DNA from: Wenjunlia vitaminophila DSM 41686
GTDB lineage: Bacteria > Actinomycetota > Actinomycetes > Streptomycetales > Streptomycetaceae
Assembly: GCF_000380165.1 (NCBI RefSeq)
Contig: NZ_KB904724.1
Coordinates: 144,324-208,323, forward strand
DNA: 64,000 nucleotides
Direction: 5' to 3'
Below the pieces are notes generated by a model that searched no databases, had not been told where the DNA came from, and was given only the letters and a program-made list of their open reading frames with translations. The position numbers and the translations under genes were made by a program. Positions 32,622 through 41,872 of the stretch are shown here, in pieces (position 1 is the stretch's first letter; each line of letters begins with the position of its first letter).

Positions 32622-34079
32622 ATGATGAGTCAACCGTCCCCCGGCACAGCGGAGGCCGCGCGGCGCGGCTACCTTCCGCTGCTGCTGCTCGCATCCGGCG
32701 CGACGTTCCTGGCCGTCCTCGACGTCACCATCGTCAACCTGGCGATACCCGACCTCGCCGAGGACTTCGAGGACGCGGCCTTAGCGGACCTGTCATGGGT
32801 GATCACCATCTACGCGACCCTGTTCGCCGCGCTGCTGGCGCCGGCCGGCCGCGTCGCCGACGTGGTCGGCAGGAGGTCGCTGTTCATCGGCGGCATGAGC
32901 TGCTTCACCCTGATGTCGTTGCTGTGTGCGCTCGCCCCCAACCTGCCCCTGCTGCTCACCGCCCGAGCCCTCCAGGGCGCCGGTGCCGCGGCGATGATTC
33001 CGGCCTCCCTCGCCATCGTCCTCGTCGACACCCCGCCGGAACGCCGCCGGGCCGCGATCGGCCAGTGGAGCGCCGCCTCCGCCCTCGCCGCCGCGGTGGG
33101 GCCCTCGCTCGGCGGCGTGATGGTGGACGCGTTCGGCTGGCGCTCGCTGTTCCTGATCAACGTTCCGCTCGGCCTCGGCCTGCTGCTCTGCGCCGGCATC
33201 ATCCCCCGGACCACCCGTCCCGAGGGGAGCAGGCTGCCCGACGTGGTGGGCACCGTGCTGCTCGGCACCGCCGTCGGCCTGCTGTGCCTGGGCATCTCCA
33301 AGGGCAGCGACTGGGACTGGGGCAACGCCAGGACCTGGCTGTGCATCGGCGGCGGCGCCCTGGCCCTGGGCCTGACCCTGTGGCGCTCCTCCCGCCACGC
33401 GGTCCCGGCCGTGGAGACCTCGTTGTGGCGCAGCCGCACCTTCGCCCTGTCCAACGTGGCCTCGTTCTTCTACGGCGCCTGCCTGTACGCCTGGCTCCTG
33501 GTCGGCGTGCTGTACGTGACCTCGGCATGGGAGTGGTCCGAGCTCAAGGCCGGCCTGGCGATGACACCGGGGGCGATCGCCGCCACCCTCACCGCGCTGT
33601 ACGTGGGCAAGCTCCAGACCAAGTACGGGGTGCGCGTGGTGGTGATGGCCGGCTCCGTGCTGCTGGGCGCGACCGGTCTGTTCCTGGCGTTCACCCTCCC
33701 CGAGGACTCGATGTTCCTGGCGTACTGGCTGCCGCTGGGCACCCTGGCCGGCATCGCCATGGGCGCCGTCACCACCGGGACCTCGACGGCGGCGGCCCTG
33801 TCGGTCTCCCCGCTGCGCTTCGCCGGGGCCACGGGGCTGAACCAGACGGCGCGGCAGATCGGTGGCGCGATCGGCATCGCGTCCATGGCGACCATGCTCA
33901 GTGGGAAGGCGATCAGCGTCGATGACTTCGGCACGGTCTACGCCTTCTGCGGGATCGCCGCGCTGCTGACCGGTGTGGCCGCGATCGGTCTGGTCTTCCA
34001 GGCCGCACCGGCCCCCGCCGGAAACGGCGGGGACAAGACCGGCGCCCAGGGGGCGTCGCAGCAGGCCCCGGCCCGCTGA
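32622..34079 (+). CDS. MFS drug/proton antiporter, 14-helix DHA2 type
   Basis: 485 residues; ATG 32622, with a second ATG immediately after, behind TAGGAGGC. Motif LDVTIVNLAIPDL in the first helix, which is characteristic of DHA2 exporters, and GRVADVVGRRSLF in the loop between helices 2 and 3; hydrophobic segments add up to about 14. Expected to export the cluster product. Codon 54 (32781-32783) is TTA, which in Streptomyces makes translation depend on the bldA tRNA. Under apparent control of the upstream TetR. Confidence 0.92.
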   Translation: MMSQPSPGTAEAARRGYLPLLLLASGATFLAVLDVTIVNLAIPDLAEDFEDAALADLSWVITIYATLFAALLAPAGRVADVVGRRSLFIGGMSCFTLMSLLCALAPNLPLLLTARALQGAGAAAMIPASLAIVLVDTPPERRRAAIGQWSAASALAAAVGPSLGGVMVDAFGWRSLFLINVPLGLGLLLCAGIIPRTTRPEGSRLPDVVGTVLLGTAVGLLCLGISKGSDWDWGNARTWLCIGGGALALGLTLWRSSRHAVPAVETSLWRSRTFALSNVASFFYGACLYAWLLVGVLYVTSAWEWSELKAGLAMTPGAIAATLTALYVGKLQTKYGVRVVVMAGSVLLGATGLFLAFTLPEDSMFLAYWLPLGTLAGIAMGAVTTGTSTAAALSVSPLRFAGATGLNQTARQIGGAIGIASMATMLSGKAISVDDFGTVYAFCGIAALLTGVAAIGLVFQAAPAPAGNGGDKTGAQGASQQAPAR

Positions 34080-34248
34080 GCGACCGGTGCTGCCGGCCGC
34101 GGGGGGCGGGGCCCGGCACGCCGTATACCCAGGGAGTCCAGCAACTCCGCACGATCCGAGGCCGGGGTACCCACGCTCCCCGGTGCCTGCGCGCCCGGTC
34201 CCCCCGGAGTACCCCGAGGCCCGGGACCTGACGAGGAGAGGGAACGAC

Positions 34249-34950
34249 ATGACGAGCACCCAGCCGGAACCCGTTGACATCGCGTTGGAACTGGCCGACC
34301 CGCACTGTCTGACCGAGGAGGCCATGGACAGCCTGCTGGCGAAGGCCCCGTGGCAGCGGTACGTGGTGTTGGGGGACAGCATCGCCGAGGGGGTCCGGGA
34401 GGCGATACCGGGCTACCGGGACGCCAGTTGGGCCGACCGCCTGGCCACGGCGCTCAGGCGGATCCAACCCGACCTGGAGTACCGCAACCTGGGCGTCCGG
34501 GACCTGGTCGCGTCCAAGGTCAGGTCCACCCAGCTCGACCCCGCACTGGAGTTCCGACCGGACCTGGCCGTGGTGCTGGCCGGCGGCAACGACATCCTGG
34601 GCCGCACCTTCGACCCGGACGCGGTGCAGACCGAGCTGGCCCGGATGATCTCCTCGCTGCGCAGCACGGGCTGCACGGTGGTCACCATGGGGCTGTTCGA
34701 CATCACCAGCTCGCCGCACGTGCCGGAGAAGTACCGGGCGGTCATGAAGGAGCGGCTCGCGGTGCTGGCCGAGCACACCAGGGCGGTCTCCTTCCGCATG
34801 GGCTGCCTCTACGTCGACCTGCCCAGCCACCCGTGCGGCACGGAGGACATCTACGCCCGCGACGGGCTGCACCTGAACACCAGGGGCCACGCCATCGTCG
34901 CCACCGAGACGGTCCGCCGGCTCGCGGAGTACCTCGACACCAAGGACTGA
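34249..34950 (+). CDS. SGNH/GDSL hydrolase (catalytic residues intact)
   Basis: 233 residues; ATG 34249 after GACGAGGAGAGGG. SGNH blocks present: GDSIAEG with the nucleophilic Ser, a conserved Gly region, GGND, and DGLHLNTRGH with the catalytic Asp/His. No signal peptide, so cytoplasmic. Family members hydrolyse or transfer acyl groups on small molecules. A homologue with all three catalytic residues replaced lies at 30584-31282. It probably acts on an ester or acyl intermediate of the azoxy product, for instance as a deacylase or an acyltransferase. Confidence 0.9.
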   Translation: MTSTQPEPVDIALELADPHCLTEEAMDSLLAKAPWQRYVVLGDSIAEGVREAIPGYRDASWADRLATALRRIQPDLEYRNLGVRDLVASKVRSTQLDPALEFRPDLAVVLAGGNDILGRTFDPDAVQTELARMISSLRSTGCTVVTMGLFDITSSPHVPEKYRAVMKERLAVLAEHTRAVSFRMGCLYVDLPSHPCGTEDIYARDGLHLNTRGHAIVATETVRRLAEYLDTKD

Positions 34951-35252
34951 CCGACGTTCCTCCCCTCCCGGGCGCCCATCACCTCGAAGGGCGCCCGGAG
35001 GCGTTTCCTGAGCCGCCGCTGAGATCGCCCTGACACGGGTGTGTCAGGGGCGTGTCGTCGATTCCGGACAGACTGGCCTTGCCGCGCCGCCGCCGGCGGC
35101 GGTCCCCGGCCCGCCGCGCCGCCGTGGCACCGTCCTGTCCCGCGCCCCCTGCCCGCCCTCCGGCCGCCCGCCCACACGGCCAGGTCCCACGGCTCCGTAC
35201 CCCGCACCCCGGTCAGGTCACCCGTTCATCCGTCCCGTCGGAAGGCATTGAC
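34951..35252. other. Intergenic region upstream of the P450 gene
   Basis: 302 bp without a recognisable gene. Contains two close GTGTCAGG/CGTGTC elements near 35035-35055 that may be promoter-associated, then a long C/G-rich tract. A GGAAGG site precedes the P450 ATG. Confidence 0.35.
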
Positions 35253-36461
35253 ATGACAGGCACCGCCACCCCGCACGACCCGCAGTACCGCTACCCGATC
35301 CCCCGCACCTCCCCCCACGAGCCGCCGTGCGAGTACGCCAAGCTCCGCACTGAACAGCCGGTCTGCCCCATCGCCCTGCCGACGGGGCATCCGGCCTGGC
35401 TCATCACCCGTTACGAGGACGTCAAGACGGTGCTGTCGGACCACCGGTTCAGCCGGGAGGCGCTGTTCCGTGAGGGCGCGCCGCGCGCGCAACTGGTCGA
35501 GCCCGACTCCAACAGCGTGATCAGCATGGACCCGCCGCGGCACACCACGATCCGGAACCTGATCAACCGGACGTTCACCCCGCGGCGCTCGGAGAAGCTG
35601 CGGCCGACCATCAACCGCGTGGTGACCGACTTGCTGGACGCCATGGAGGTGGCGCCCAAGCCGGTGGACCTCAACGCCGCCCTGGCCCGGCCCATGGCGC
35701 TGCGGATCATCTGCGAGCTGCTCGGCATCCCGATCGAGGACCACCCCAAGTTCGGTAGCTGGTGCGACCACTTCATGTCGCTGACCAAGTACACCGCCGA
35801 GGAGATCATCCGCTCCAACCAGGAGATGCGGGCGTACTTCGGCAGGCTGATCGACATCAAGCGGGAGGAACCGGGTGAGGACCTGCTCACCCAGCTCGTC
35901 CAGGCGATGGACGAGGAGGAGAAGATCACCCGTGAGGAGCTGATCAGCACCGGCGTCATGCTGCTGATCGCCGGGCACGACACCACGGTGACCGTCACCG
36001 GTGGCGGCGCGATCATGCTGATGACCCACCCCGATCAGATGGCGCTGATCAAGGAGGACCCGACCCGGCTGAACCCCGCCATCGAGGAGATCATCCGCAT
36101 GGTGACCCCGGGCGACGGGACCTTCATCCGGATCACTCTGGAAGACGTCGAACTCAGCGGCACCACCATCCCCGCCGGTTCCGCGGTGATCGCTCCGATC
36201 AGCTCCGCCAACCGCGACGCGGAGGTCTTCCAGGACCCCGACACCATGGACATCCTCCGCGAGGACAACAAGCACATCGGTTTCGCCCACGGGACGCACT
36301 TCTGCGTGGGGTCCGCGCTCGCCCGGGCCGAACTCCAGATCGGCCTCGGCATGCTGTTCGAACGTTTCCCCGGACTGCGGCTGGCCGTGCCCGCGGAGGA
36401 GCTGCGCTGGCGCAGCACCGCGGCCCTCGGCGGCTACGAGGAGATCCCCGTCACCTGGTGA
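35253..36461 (+). CDS. Cytochrome P450
   Basis: 402 residues, the usual size for soluble Streptomyces P450s. I-helix AGHDTT, the ExxR helix (EEIIR), and the heme-binding loop FAHGTHFCVG with the axial Cys. Acts with a ferredoxin and ferredoxin reductase; none is encoded alongside. A 44-bp gap links it to the molybdopterin oxidoreductase gene, so the two are probably co-transcribed. Likely hydroxylates the alkyl chain or another position of the azoxy product; the site cannot be predicted. Confidence 0.93.
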   Translation: MTGTATPHDPQYRYPIPRTSPHEPPCEYAKLRTEQPVCPIALPTGHPAWLITRYEDVKTVLSDHRFSREALFREGAPRAQLVEPDSNSVISMDPPRHTTIRNLINRTFTPRRSEKLRPTINRVVTDLLDAMEVAPKPVDLNAALARPMALRIICELLGIPIEDHPKFGSWCDHFMSLTKYTAEEIIRSNQEMRAYFGRLIDIKREEPGEDLLTQLVQAMDEEEKITREELISTGVMLLIAGHDTTVTVTGGGAIMLMTHPDQMALIKEDPTRLNPAIEEIIRMVTPGDGTFIRITLEDVELSGTTIPAGSAVIAPISSANRDAEVFQDPDTMDILREDNKHIGFAHGTHFCVGSALARAELQIGLGMLFERFPGLRLAVPAEELRWRSTAALGGYEEIPVTW

Positions 36462-36505
36462 CCACCGGGGTCTTCCGCGGGCGGCCACGAACGGAGAGGA
36501 ACCCC

Positions 36506-38749
36506 ATGACCAGGACCGCTCACCGCATCTGCCCCTTGTGCGAGGCCAGTTGCGGCCTGACCATCGAACTGGACGGAGACCGGGCGACCCGGGTCCGTGG
36601 GAACGCGGCGGACGTCTTCAGCAAGGGGTACGTGTGCCCCAAGGGGATCGCCCTGGGAGACCTCGACCAGGACCCCGACCGGCTCCGGACACCGCTGCTG
36701 CGCCAACCGGACGGCAGCCTGGCCGCGGTGAGCTGGGACGAGGCGTTCGCCGCGGTGGAGACCGGCCTCAACCGGGTCATCGCCGAGCACGGCAGGGACG
36801 CGGTGGCGTACTTCTACGGGAACCCGATCGTCCACACCATCGCCCTGCCGCTGTACAGCCGGGTGCTGCGGGAGATGCTGGGCAGCCGCAACGTCTTCGG
36901 GGCCAGCACCATCGACCAGATGCCGAAGAACGTCTCCTGCGGGCTGATGTTCGGGGACCCGTGGGCCGTTCCCGTCCCCGACATCGACCGCACCAGCCAC
37001 CTGCTGGTGATCGGCGCCAACCCGATGGTGTCCCACGGCAGCATGTGGACGGTGCCCGACCTGCCGGGCCGTCTGCGGGCGCTGCGGGCCCGCGGCGGCC
37101 GACTGGTGGTGGTGGACCCGCGGCGCACCAGGACCGCGGAGGTCGCCGACGAGTACGTGCCGGCGCGCCCGGGAACCGACGTCCACCTGCTCTTCGCCAT
37201 GGTGCACACCCTCTTCGCTGAGGGCCTGGCGGTCGAGCTCGACGAGGCCGGGTTCGCCGGGCTCGACCAGCTCCGCCAGGCCGCCGGGGACTTCACCCCG
37301 GAGGCGGTGTCCGAGGTGTGCGGGATCGCCCCCGGAACCATCAGGAAGCTGGCCAGGGACCTCGCCGCGGCCCCGACCGCCGCCGTCTACGCCCGGTTCG
37401 GCGCGTGCACCACCGAGTTCGGCACCCTGACCAACTACCTGGTGGACGTGCTCAACGTGCTGACCGGCAACCTGGACCGGCCGGGCGGCGTGATGTTCGG
37501 CGAGGCCCAGCACAACGCGCTGGTCGCCACGGAACCGCTGGTGCTCGGCCGCTGGCACAGCCGGGTGCGCGGCCTGCCCGAGGTCGTCGGGGAGTTCCCG
37601 GTGGCCACCCTGGCCGACGAGATCGACACCCCGGGCGACGGCCAGGTCAGGGCCGTGCTGATGGTGGCGAGCAACCCCGTGCTCGGCGCGCCCAACGGGG
37701 AGCGGCTCGACCGTTCGCTCGCCGGTCTGGACTTCATGGTCGCCGTGGACTGCTACCTCAACGAGACCACCCGGCACGCCGACGTGATCCTGCCGCCGCC
37801 CCGGCTGCTGCAGACCGGCCACTTCGACATCGTGCTGTCCCGGATGGCGGTGCGGCGGGTGGCCAGGTACTCCCCGCCCGCGCTGCCGCTGGAGCCCGGG
37901 CAGCCGAGCGAGTCCGCGATCCTGGCCAAGCTGGCGCTGATCGCGGGCGGCTTCGGCGCCGGGGCCGACCCGGCGGCACTGGACGAGATGATCATCGACA
38001 GGACGCTCCAGGCGGTGCTCGCCGCCCCCGGGTCCCCGTTCGCCGGCCGGGACCCGGCCGAGCTGAAGGCGATGCTCACCGGGGCGGACAGCGTCGAGCG
38101 GCGCCTGGACCTGATGATCAGGCTGTCCACCCTCGGGGACGCCTTCGGGCTCCGCCCGGACGGACTCAACCTGGCCGCCCTGGTCGCCCACCCACAGGGC
38201 ATCGATGTCGGTGCCCTACGGCCCCGACTGAACGAGGTGCTGGTCACCGCGTCCGGCAAGGTGGAGCTGTACCCGGAGCCGGTCGGCAGCGATGTGCAGC
38301 GGCTGGCCAAGCGGCTCCTGCGTGGGGAGGTCCCGGGGCGGGACGCCGCCGACGGCGGTCTGCTGCTGATCGGCCGGCGCAACCTGCGGTCGGCCAACGG
38401 CTGGACCCACAACGTGCCCGCGCTCTCCGGGGGCAGCAACCGCTGCACACTGGAGATCAACCCGGCCGACGCCGGGCGCCTGCACATCAGCCCCGGCCAA
38501 CCGGTCACGGTGCGCAGCAGGGCGGGCAGCATCGAGGTCACAGCCGACGTCACCGACCGGGTGGCACCGGGCGTGGTCAGCCTCCCGCACGGCTGGGGCC
38601 ACGGCCGCGACGGGGCGCGGCTGCGGCACGCCGCGAAGGACCCGGGGGCCAGCGCCAACGCCCTCACCGACGAACTGGTGGTGGACCGGCTCTCCGGCAC
38701 CGCGGTGTTCAACGCGGTCCCCGTGCGGGTGACCCCCGCGGTGGCCTAG
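36506..38749 (+). CDS. Molybdopterin (bis-MGD) oxidoreductase with 4Fe-4S site
   Basis: 747 residues; ATG 36506 follows GGAGAGGA. N-terminal iron-sulfur motif CPLCEASC...GYVCPKG, then the DMSO-reductase-family catalytic domains, with VDPRRTRTAEVAD in the MGD-binding part, and a C-terminal dinucleotide-binding barrel (GRRNLRSANGWTHNVP). No Tat signal and no partner subunits are encoded nearby, so it is a single-subunit cytoplasmic enzyme like NasC or formate-dehydrogenase-like proteins. Such enzymes are unusual in biosynthetic clusters. It could reduce an N-oxide or oxidise an intermediate, or it may be a resident gene at the cluster's edge. Confidence 0.88.
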   Translation: MTRTAHRICPLCEASCGLTIELDGDRATRVRGNAADVFSKGYVCPKGIALGDLDQDPDRLRTPLLRQPDGSLAAVSWDEAFAAVETGLNRVIAEHGRDAVAYFYGNPIVHTIALPLYSRVLREMLGSRNVFGASTIDQMPKNVSCGLMFGDPWAVPVPDIDRTSHLLVIGANPMVSHGSMWTVPDLPGRLRALRARGGRLVVVDPRRTRTAEVADEYVPARPGTDVHLLFAMVHTLFAEGLAVELDEAGFAGLDQLRQAAGDFTPEAVSEVCGIAPGTIRKLARDLAAAPTAAVYARFGACTTEFGTLTNYLVDVLNVLTGNLDRPGGVMFGEAQHNALVATEPLVLGRWHSRVRGLPEVVGEFPVATLADEIDTPGDGQVRAVLMVASNPVLGAPNGERLDRSLAGLDFMVAVDCYLNETTRHADVILPPPRLLQTGHFDIVLSRMAVRRVARYSPPALPLEPGQPSESAILAKLALIAGGFGAGADPAALDEMIIDRTLQAVLAAPGSPFAGRDPAELKAMLTGADSVERRLDLMIRLSTLGDAFGLRPDGLNLAALVAHPQGIDVGALRPRLNEVLVTASGKVELYPEPVGSDVQRLAKRLLRGEVPGRDAADGGLLLIGRRNLRSANGWTHNVPALSGGSNRCTLEINPADAGRLHISPGQPVTVRSRAGSIEVTADVTDRVAPGVVSLPHGWGHGRDGARLRHAAKDPGASANALTDELVVDRLSGTAVFNAVPVRVTPAVA

Positions 38750-38769
38750 CCCCCCGGATCACCGTGCGC

Positions 38770-38803
38770 CCGGTGGTCGGCGCGGCCCCGCCCCGACCAC
38801 CGG
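38770..38803. terminator. Hairpin terminator after the molybdopterin oxidoreductase gene
   Basis: An 11-bp stem, CCGGTGGTCGG (38770-38780) with CCGACCACCGG (38793-38803), 12-nt loop, 20 bases after the stop codon. Confidence 0.7.
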
Positions 38804-38889
38804 TGCCGCCGGGTAGCCCCGGACGGCGGTTAGTGAGCGGGCGGGGACGGTACACATGACAGGACGTCCGGAAGGAGAGCCGACCCGTC

Positions 38890-39924
38890 ATGACCGCTAC
38901 CCACGTCACCAGCCGCGAGGTACGTCTCGTCGCCCGACCGAGCGGCTGGCCGCAGCCGGAGGACTTCGAGGTCGCCGAGGTGCCCGTCACCGAACCCCCG
39001 CCCGGCCACGTCCTGGTGCGCAACCTCCACCTCTCCGTGGACCCCTACATGCGCGGCCGGATGAACGACCAGGACTCCTACGTGCCGCCGTTCGAGCTGG
39101 ACCAGCCGATGGAGGGCGGCGCCGTCGGCCGGGTGGTGTCCTCCCGCGCCCCCGAGCTGCCCGAGGGCACCCATGTGCTGCACCCGCTGGGCTGGCGGGA
39201 GTACGCCGTGCTCGACGCCCGCCAGGCCACCCCGGTTCCCACCAGGTTCGACAACGGGCAGACCGTCCCGTTGAGCACGTACCTGGGAGTGCTGGGGATG
39301 ACCGGGCTCACCGCCTACGCCGCCCTGGTCGAGGTGGCCCGCCTCCGGGAGGGTGACGTGGTGTTCGTCTCCGCCGCGGCCGGGGCGGTGGGGAGCGCGG
39401 CCGGGCAGATCGCCCGTCTGCGGGGGGCGTCCCGGGTCATCGGCAGTGCCGGCACCCCGGAGAAGGTCCGACTCCTCCTGGACGAGTACGGGTTCGACGC
39501 CGCGTTCGACTACCGGGCGGGGTCGGTGGTCGAACAGTTGCGGAGCGCCGCCCCGGAGGGCATCGACGTCTACCTCGACAACGTCGGGGGTGACCACCTC
39601 GAGGCCGCCATCGACGTGCTGCGGGTCCACGGACGCGTCGCCATGTGCGGCATGATCTCGCAGTACAACACCACCGAGGCGACCGCGGCGCCGCACAACC
39701 TGGCCAAGGTGATCGGCAAGCGGCTGACCCTGCGCGGGATGCTGGTGCGCGACCACTCCGACCTCCGCGAGCAGTTCTTCCACGAGGTGGGCGGTTGGGT
39801 GCGGACCGGCGCGCTGAAGTACCAGGAGACGGTGGTGGAGGGGATCGACAACGCGGTGGAGGCGTTCATCGGCATGCTCCGCGGGGAGAACGTCGGCAAG
39901 ATGGTGGTCTCGCTCCCGGAGTGA
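38890..39924 (+). CDS. Zinc-independent MDR oxidoreductase (leukotriene-B4-dehydrogenase/CurA type)
   Basis: 344 residues. Features of the NADP-dependent alkenal/one reductase branch of the MDR superfamily: VDPYMRGRMN near residue 55, the nucleotide-binding AAAGAVGS, and the CGMISQYN segment around 255. These enzymes reduce activated C=C bonds and have no structural or catalytic zinc. It could reduce an unsaturated or vinyl-azoxy intermediate, or detoxify electrophilic lipids. It is the last gene but one before the core chromosome resumes, so cluster membership is uncertain. Confidence 0.88.
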   Translation: MTATHVTSREVRLVARPSGWPQPEDFEVAEVPVTEPPPGHVLVRNLHLSVDPYMRGRMNDQDSYVPPFELDQPMEGGAVGRVVSSRAPELPEGTHVLHPLGWREYAVLDARQATPVPTRFDNGQTVPLSTYLGVLGMTGLTAYAALVEVARLREGDVVFVSAAAGAVGSAAGQIARLRGASRVIGSAGTPEKVRLLLDEYGFDAAFDYRAGSVVEQLRSAAPEGIDVYLDNVGGDHLEAAIDVLRVHGRVAMCGMISQYNTTEATAAPHNLAKVIGKRLTLRGMLVRDHSDLREQFFHEVGGWVRTGALKYQETVVEGIDNAVEAFIGMLRGENVGKMVVSLPE

Positions 39925-40018
39925 GCGGGCCCCCGGCCCACCGTGGGCGATGAGTCGCGGCCCGTCCAGCGGTCTGAACGAGCGGCACCTTTCCCACCAC
40001 GGAGGGACACACACCACC

Positions 40019-40543
40019 ATGACCGTCGAGCCGACGAGCGCCGGACCGAGGGTGGAGATCCGCAGTGAGCAGCCGTGCGTCGCGATCTCCGTCACCACGA
40101 CCCCCAGCGAGTGGGGCGGGGTGGGGACGCTGGTCATCGAGGCCCTGGAGTGGCTGGCCGCCAGGGGGCTGACCCCGGCGGGAGCGCCGTTCCTGCGCCA
40201 CCGGTTGGTGGGTGACGGCGGGCGCCCGTTCCGCCTCGAGATCGGCTGGCCGGTCGAGGCCCCCGTCGAGGGGGCCGGTCGGGTGGTCGCCGGTGTCATA
40301 CCCGCCGGCCGGTACGCGGTGCTGGTCCACGCAGGTCACCCCGACCGGCTCCCGGAGTCCTGCAAGGCCCTCGAGCTCTGGGGCGCCGACCGGGGGCTGG
40401 AGTGGGACGTCCACCGGGACGGCGCGGAGGAGGTGTGGGGCGGCCGGTTCGAGTTCTACCTCACCGATCCGGCCGAGCGCCCAGACCCGGAGGAGTGGCT
40501 GACCGAGATCGCCTACCGGGTCAGGGACGAACCCGCCGGGTGA
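40019..40543 (+). CDS. GyrI-like small-molecule-binding protein
   Basis: 174 residues; ATG 40019 after GGAGGG. Two SHS2-like repeats of the GyrI/AraC effector-binding fold. Visible motifs are GTLVIEALEWLAARGLTPAGAPF, GWPVEAP with VVAGVIPAGRYAVLVHAG, and a C-terminal RFEFYLTDP, the strand that often carries the functional Glu. There is no DNA-binding domain. Stand-alone GyrI-like proteins bind drugs and some hydrolyse cytotoxic cyclopropane compounds. A protective role for the cluster product is possible, but family membership alone does not prove it. Confidence 0.75.
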   Translation: MTVEPTSAGPRVEIRSEQPCVAISVTTTPSEWGGVGTLVIEALEWLAARGLTPAGAPFLRHRLVGDGGRPFRLEIGWPVEAPVEGAGRVVAGVIPAGRYAVLVHAGHPDRLPESCKALELWGADRGLEWDVHRDGAEEVWGGRFEFYLTDPAERPDPEEWLTEIAYRVRDEPAG

Positions 40544-40598
40544 GCCGTTCGTCGGGGGCCGGTGGCCCGGGCCCCGGCGCCGTCACCAGTCCCGGTCC

Positions 40599-41534
40599 TC
40601 ACCAGTCCCGGTCCTCGGTCCCGAAGGCCGCCCGGTACAGGATTCTGGCCAGCTCGGCCTGGCCGTCCACGCTGGGGTGGAACCAGTCCCAGGGGCTCAA
40701 CTGCTCGGTGGTGAAACGGAACCGGTGCACCGCGCCGCCGTCCCAGATGCAGGTGGGGGTCGCGGCGCAGGTCTGCTCCAGCACCTCGTTGTACGCGTCC
40801 ACCCTGGCGGAGACCGCGGACCGGCGTTCCCGGTCGGCCGGCGCCGTGGAGCCGGCGTTGCTCAGCATCGACGGGCAGATCCCCAGTTGCCAGACCTGCT
40901 TGGCGAGCCGGTGCTCGCGGCCCACCCGCCAGAGCTGTTCCAGGTCCGGGATGCTGCCGACCAGCACCCGCGCCTCGGGGGCCGTGCGGTGCAGGACGGC
41001 CAGGGCCGCCTCGAAGTCCGCGCGGAAGTCGGCGACCGGGGTCATCCGGTCGACGGTGGGCCGGCAGGCGTCGTTCGCCCCGATGAGGACGGCCACCAGG
41101 TCGGGGTCACGGGCCGCGGCCTGACGCATCTGCCCCGGCAGCTCGGCCATGCTGGCGCCGCTGCGTGCCAGGTTCCAGCTCCCGCGGACCGTGCTGTCGG
41201 CGGAGTCCGACGAGCTCCGCGCGCCGGTGGGCCGCCCGAGCAGCCGGGCGGCCAGGCTGTCCACGCGCTCGTCGGTGCCGGTCACCCAGGAGACCTCCGG
41301 GCAGTCCGACAACAACGAGCAGGCGTCGAACCCACGGGTGATGGAGTCCCCGACGGCGGCGACCGACCGGGGGCGTTCCGGCCAGGCCGGGGCGCGCTGG
41401 GGTGGTGCGGTGGCCGGGGCGGAAGCCTCCGGGTCCTTCGAGGTGTCGGACGCCGTGCAGCCGGCGAGCAGCAGCGTCGCCGTGGTCAGCGCGGTGAGCG
41501 GGGTGATCGCCTTTCGTAGGGCTGACAGGCGCAT
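40599..41534 (-). CDS. Lipoprotein SGNH/GDSL hydrolase
   Basis: 311 residues from ATG 41534; an upstream start at 41606 would disrupt the signal peptide. Lipobox LLAGC, so the protein is secreted and lipid-anchored. SGNH blocks: VGDSITRG with the nucleophile, GAND for the oxyanion, and WFHPSVDGQ with the catalytic His. Cysteine pairs in the mature part probably form disulfides. Resembles the secreted SGNH lipoproteins conserved in Streptomyces near the fab locus, so likely core rather than cluster. Less related to the two cytoplasmic SGNH proteins of the cluster. Confidence 0.85.
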   Translation of the reverse strand: MRLSALRKAITPLTALTTATLLLAGCTASDTSKDPEASAPATAPPQRAPAWPERPRSVAAVGDSITRGFDACSLLSDCPEVSWVTGTDERVDSLAARLLGRPTGARSSSDSADSTVRGSWNLARSGASMAELPGQMRQAAARDPDLVAVLIGANDACRPTVDRMTPVADFRADFEAALAVLHRTAPEARVLVGSIPDLEQLWRVGREHRLAKQVWQLGICPSMLSNAGSTAPADRERRSAVSARVDAYNEVLEQTCAATPTCIWDGGAVHRFRFTTEQLSPWDWFHPSVDGQAELARILYRAAFGTEDRDW

Positions 41535-41872
41535 TGCGCTCCCTGGGACGAGTGGGTGATATCCCGACGGGCCCGACGGTACGTCACTGCGGCGGTGGTC
41601 AGGCACGGTAGCGTTTTCCCTGGGTGTTGGCAGGACACCTCGGTACGAGCCGAGGGAAGATCATGGAGTGGTGGGGTGGTTCGAGTTTACGCTTAGTCAG
41701 CTACTGTCCCATTTGTGAGTTTTGTCTGTAGGTAACGTTTACCGAAAGTCACTTCGGGAACTGGTATGACAGTGACCAATGGGGCAGAATATCTGTCCTC
41801 GCCCGGGCTCCCGCAGGCACGGGAACGAGGCCGCTGGGGAAGGCGACCCTCGTCCACAGCCTGGAGGTCCCG

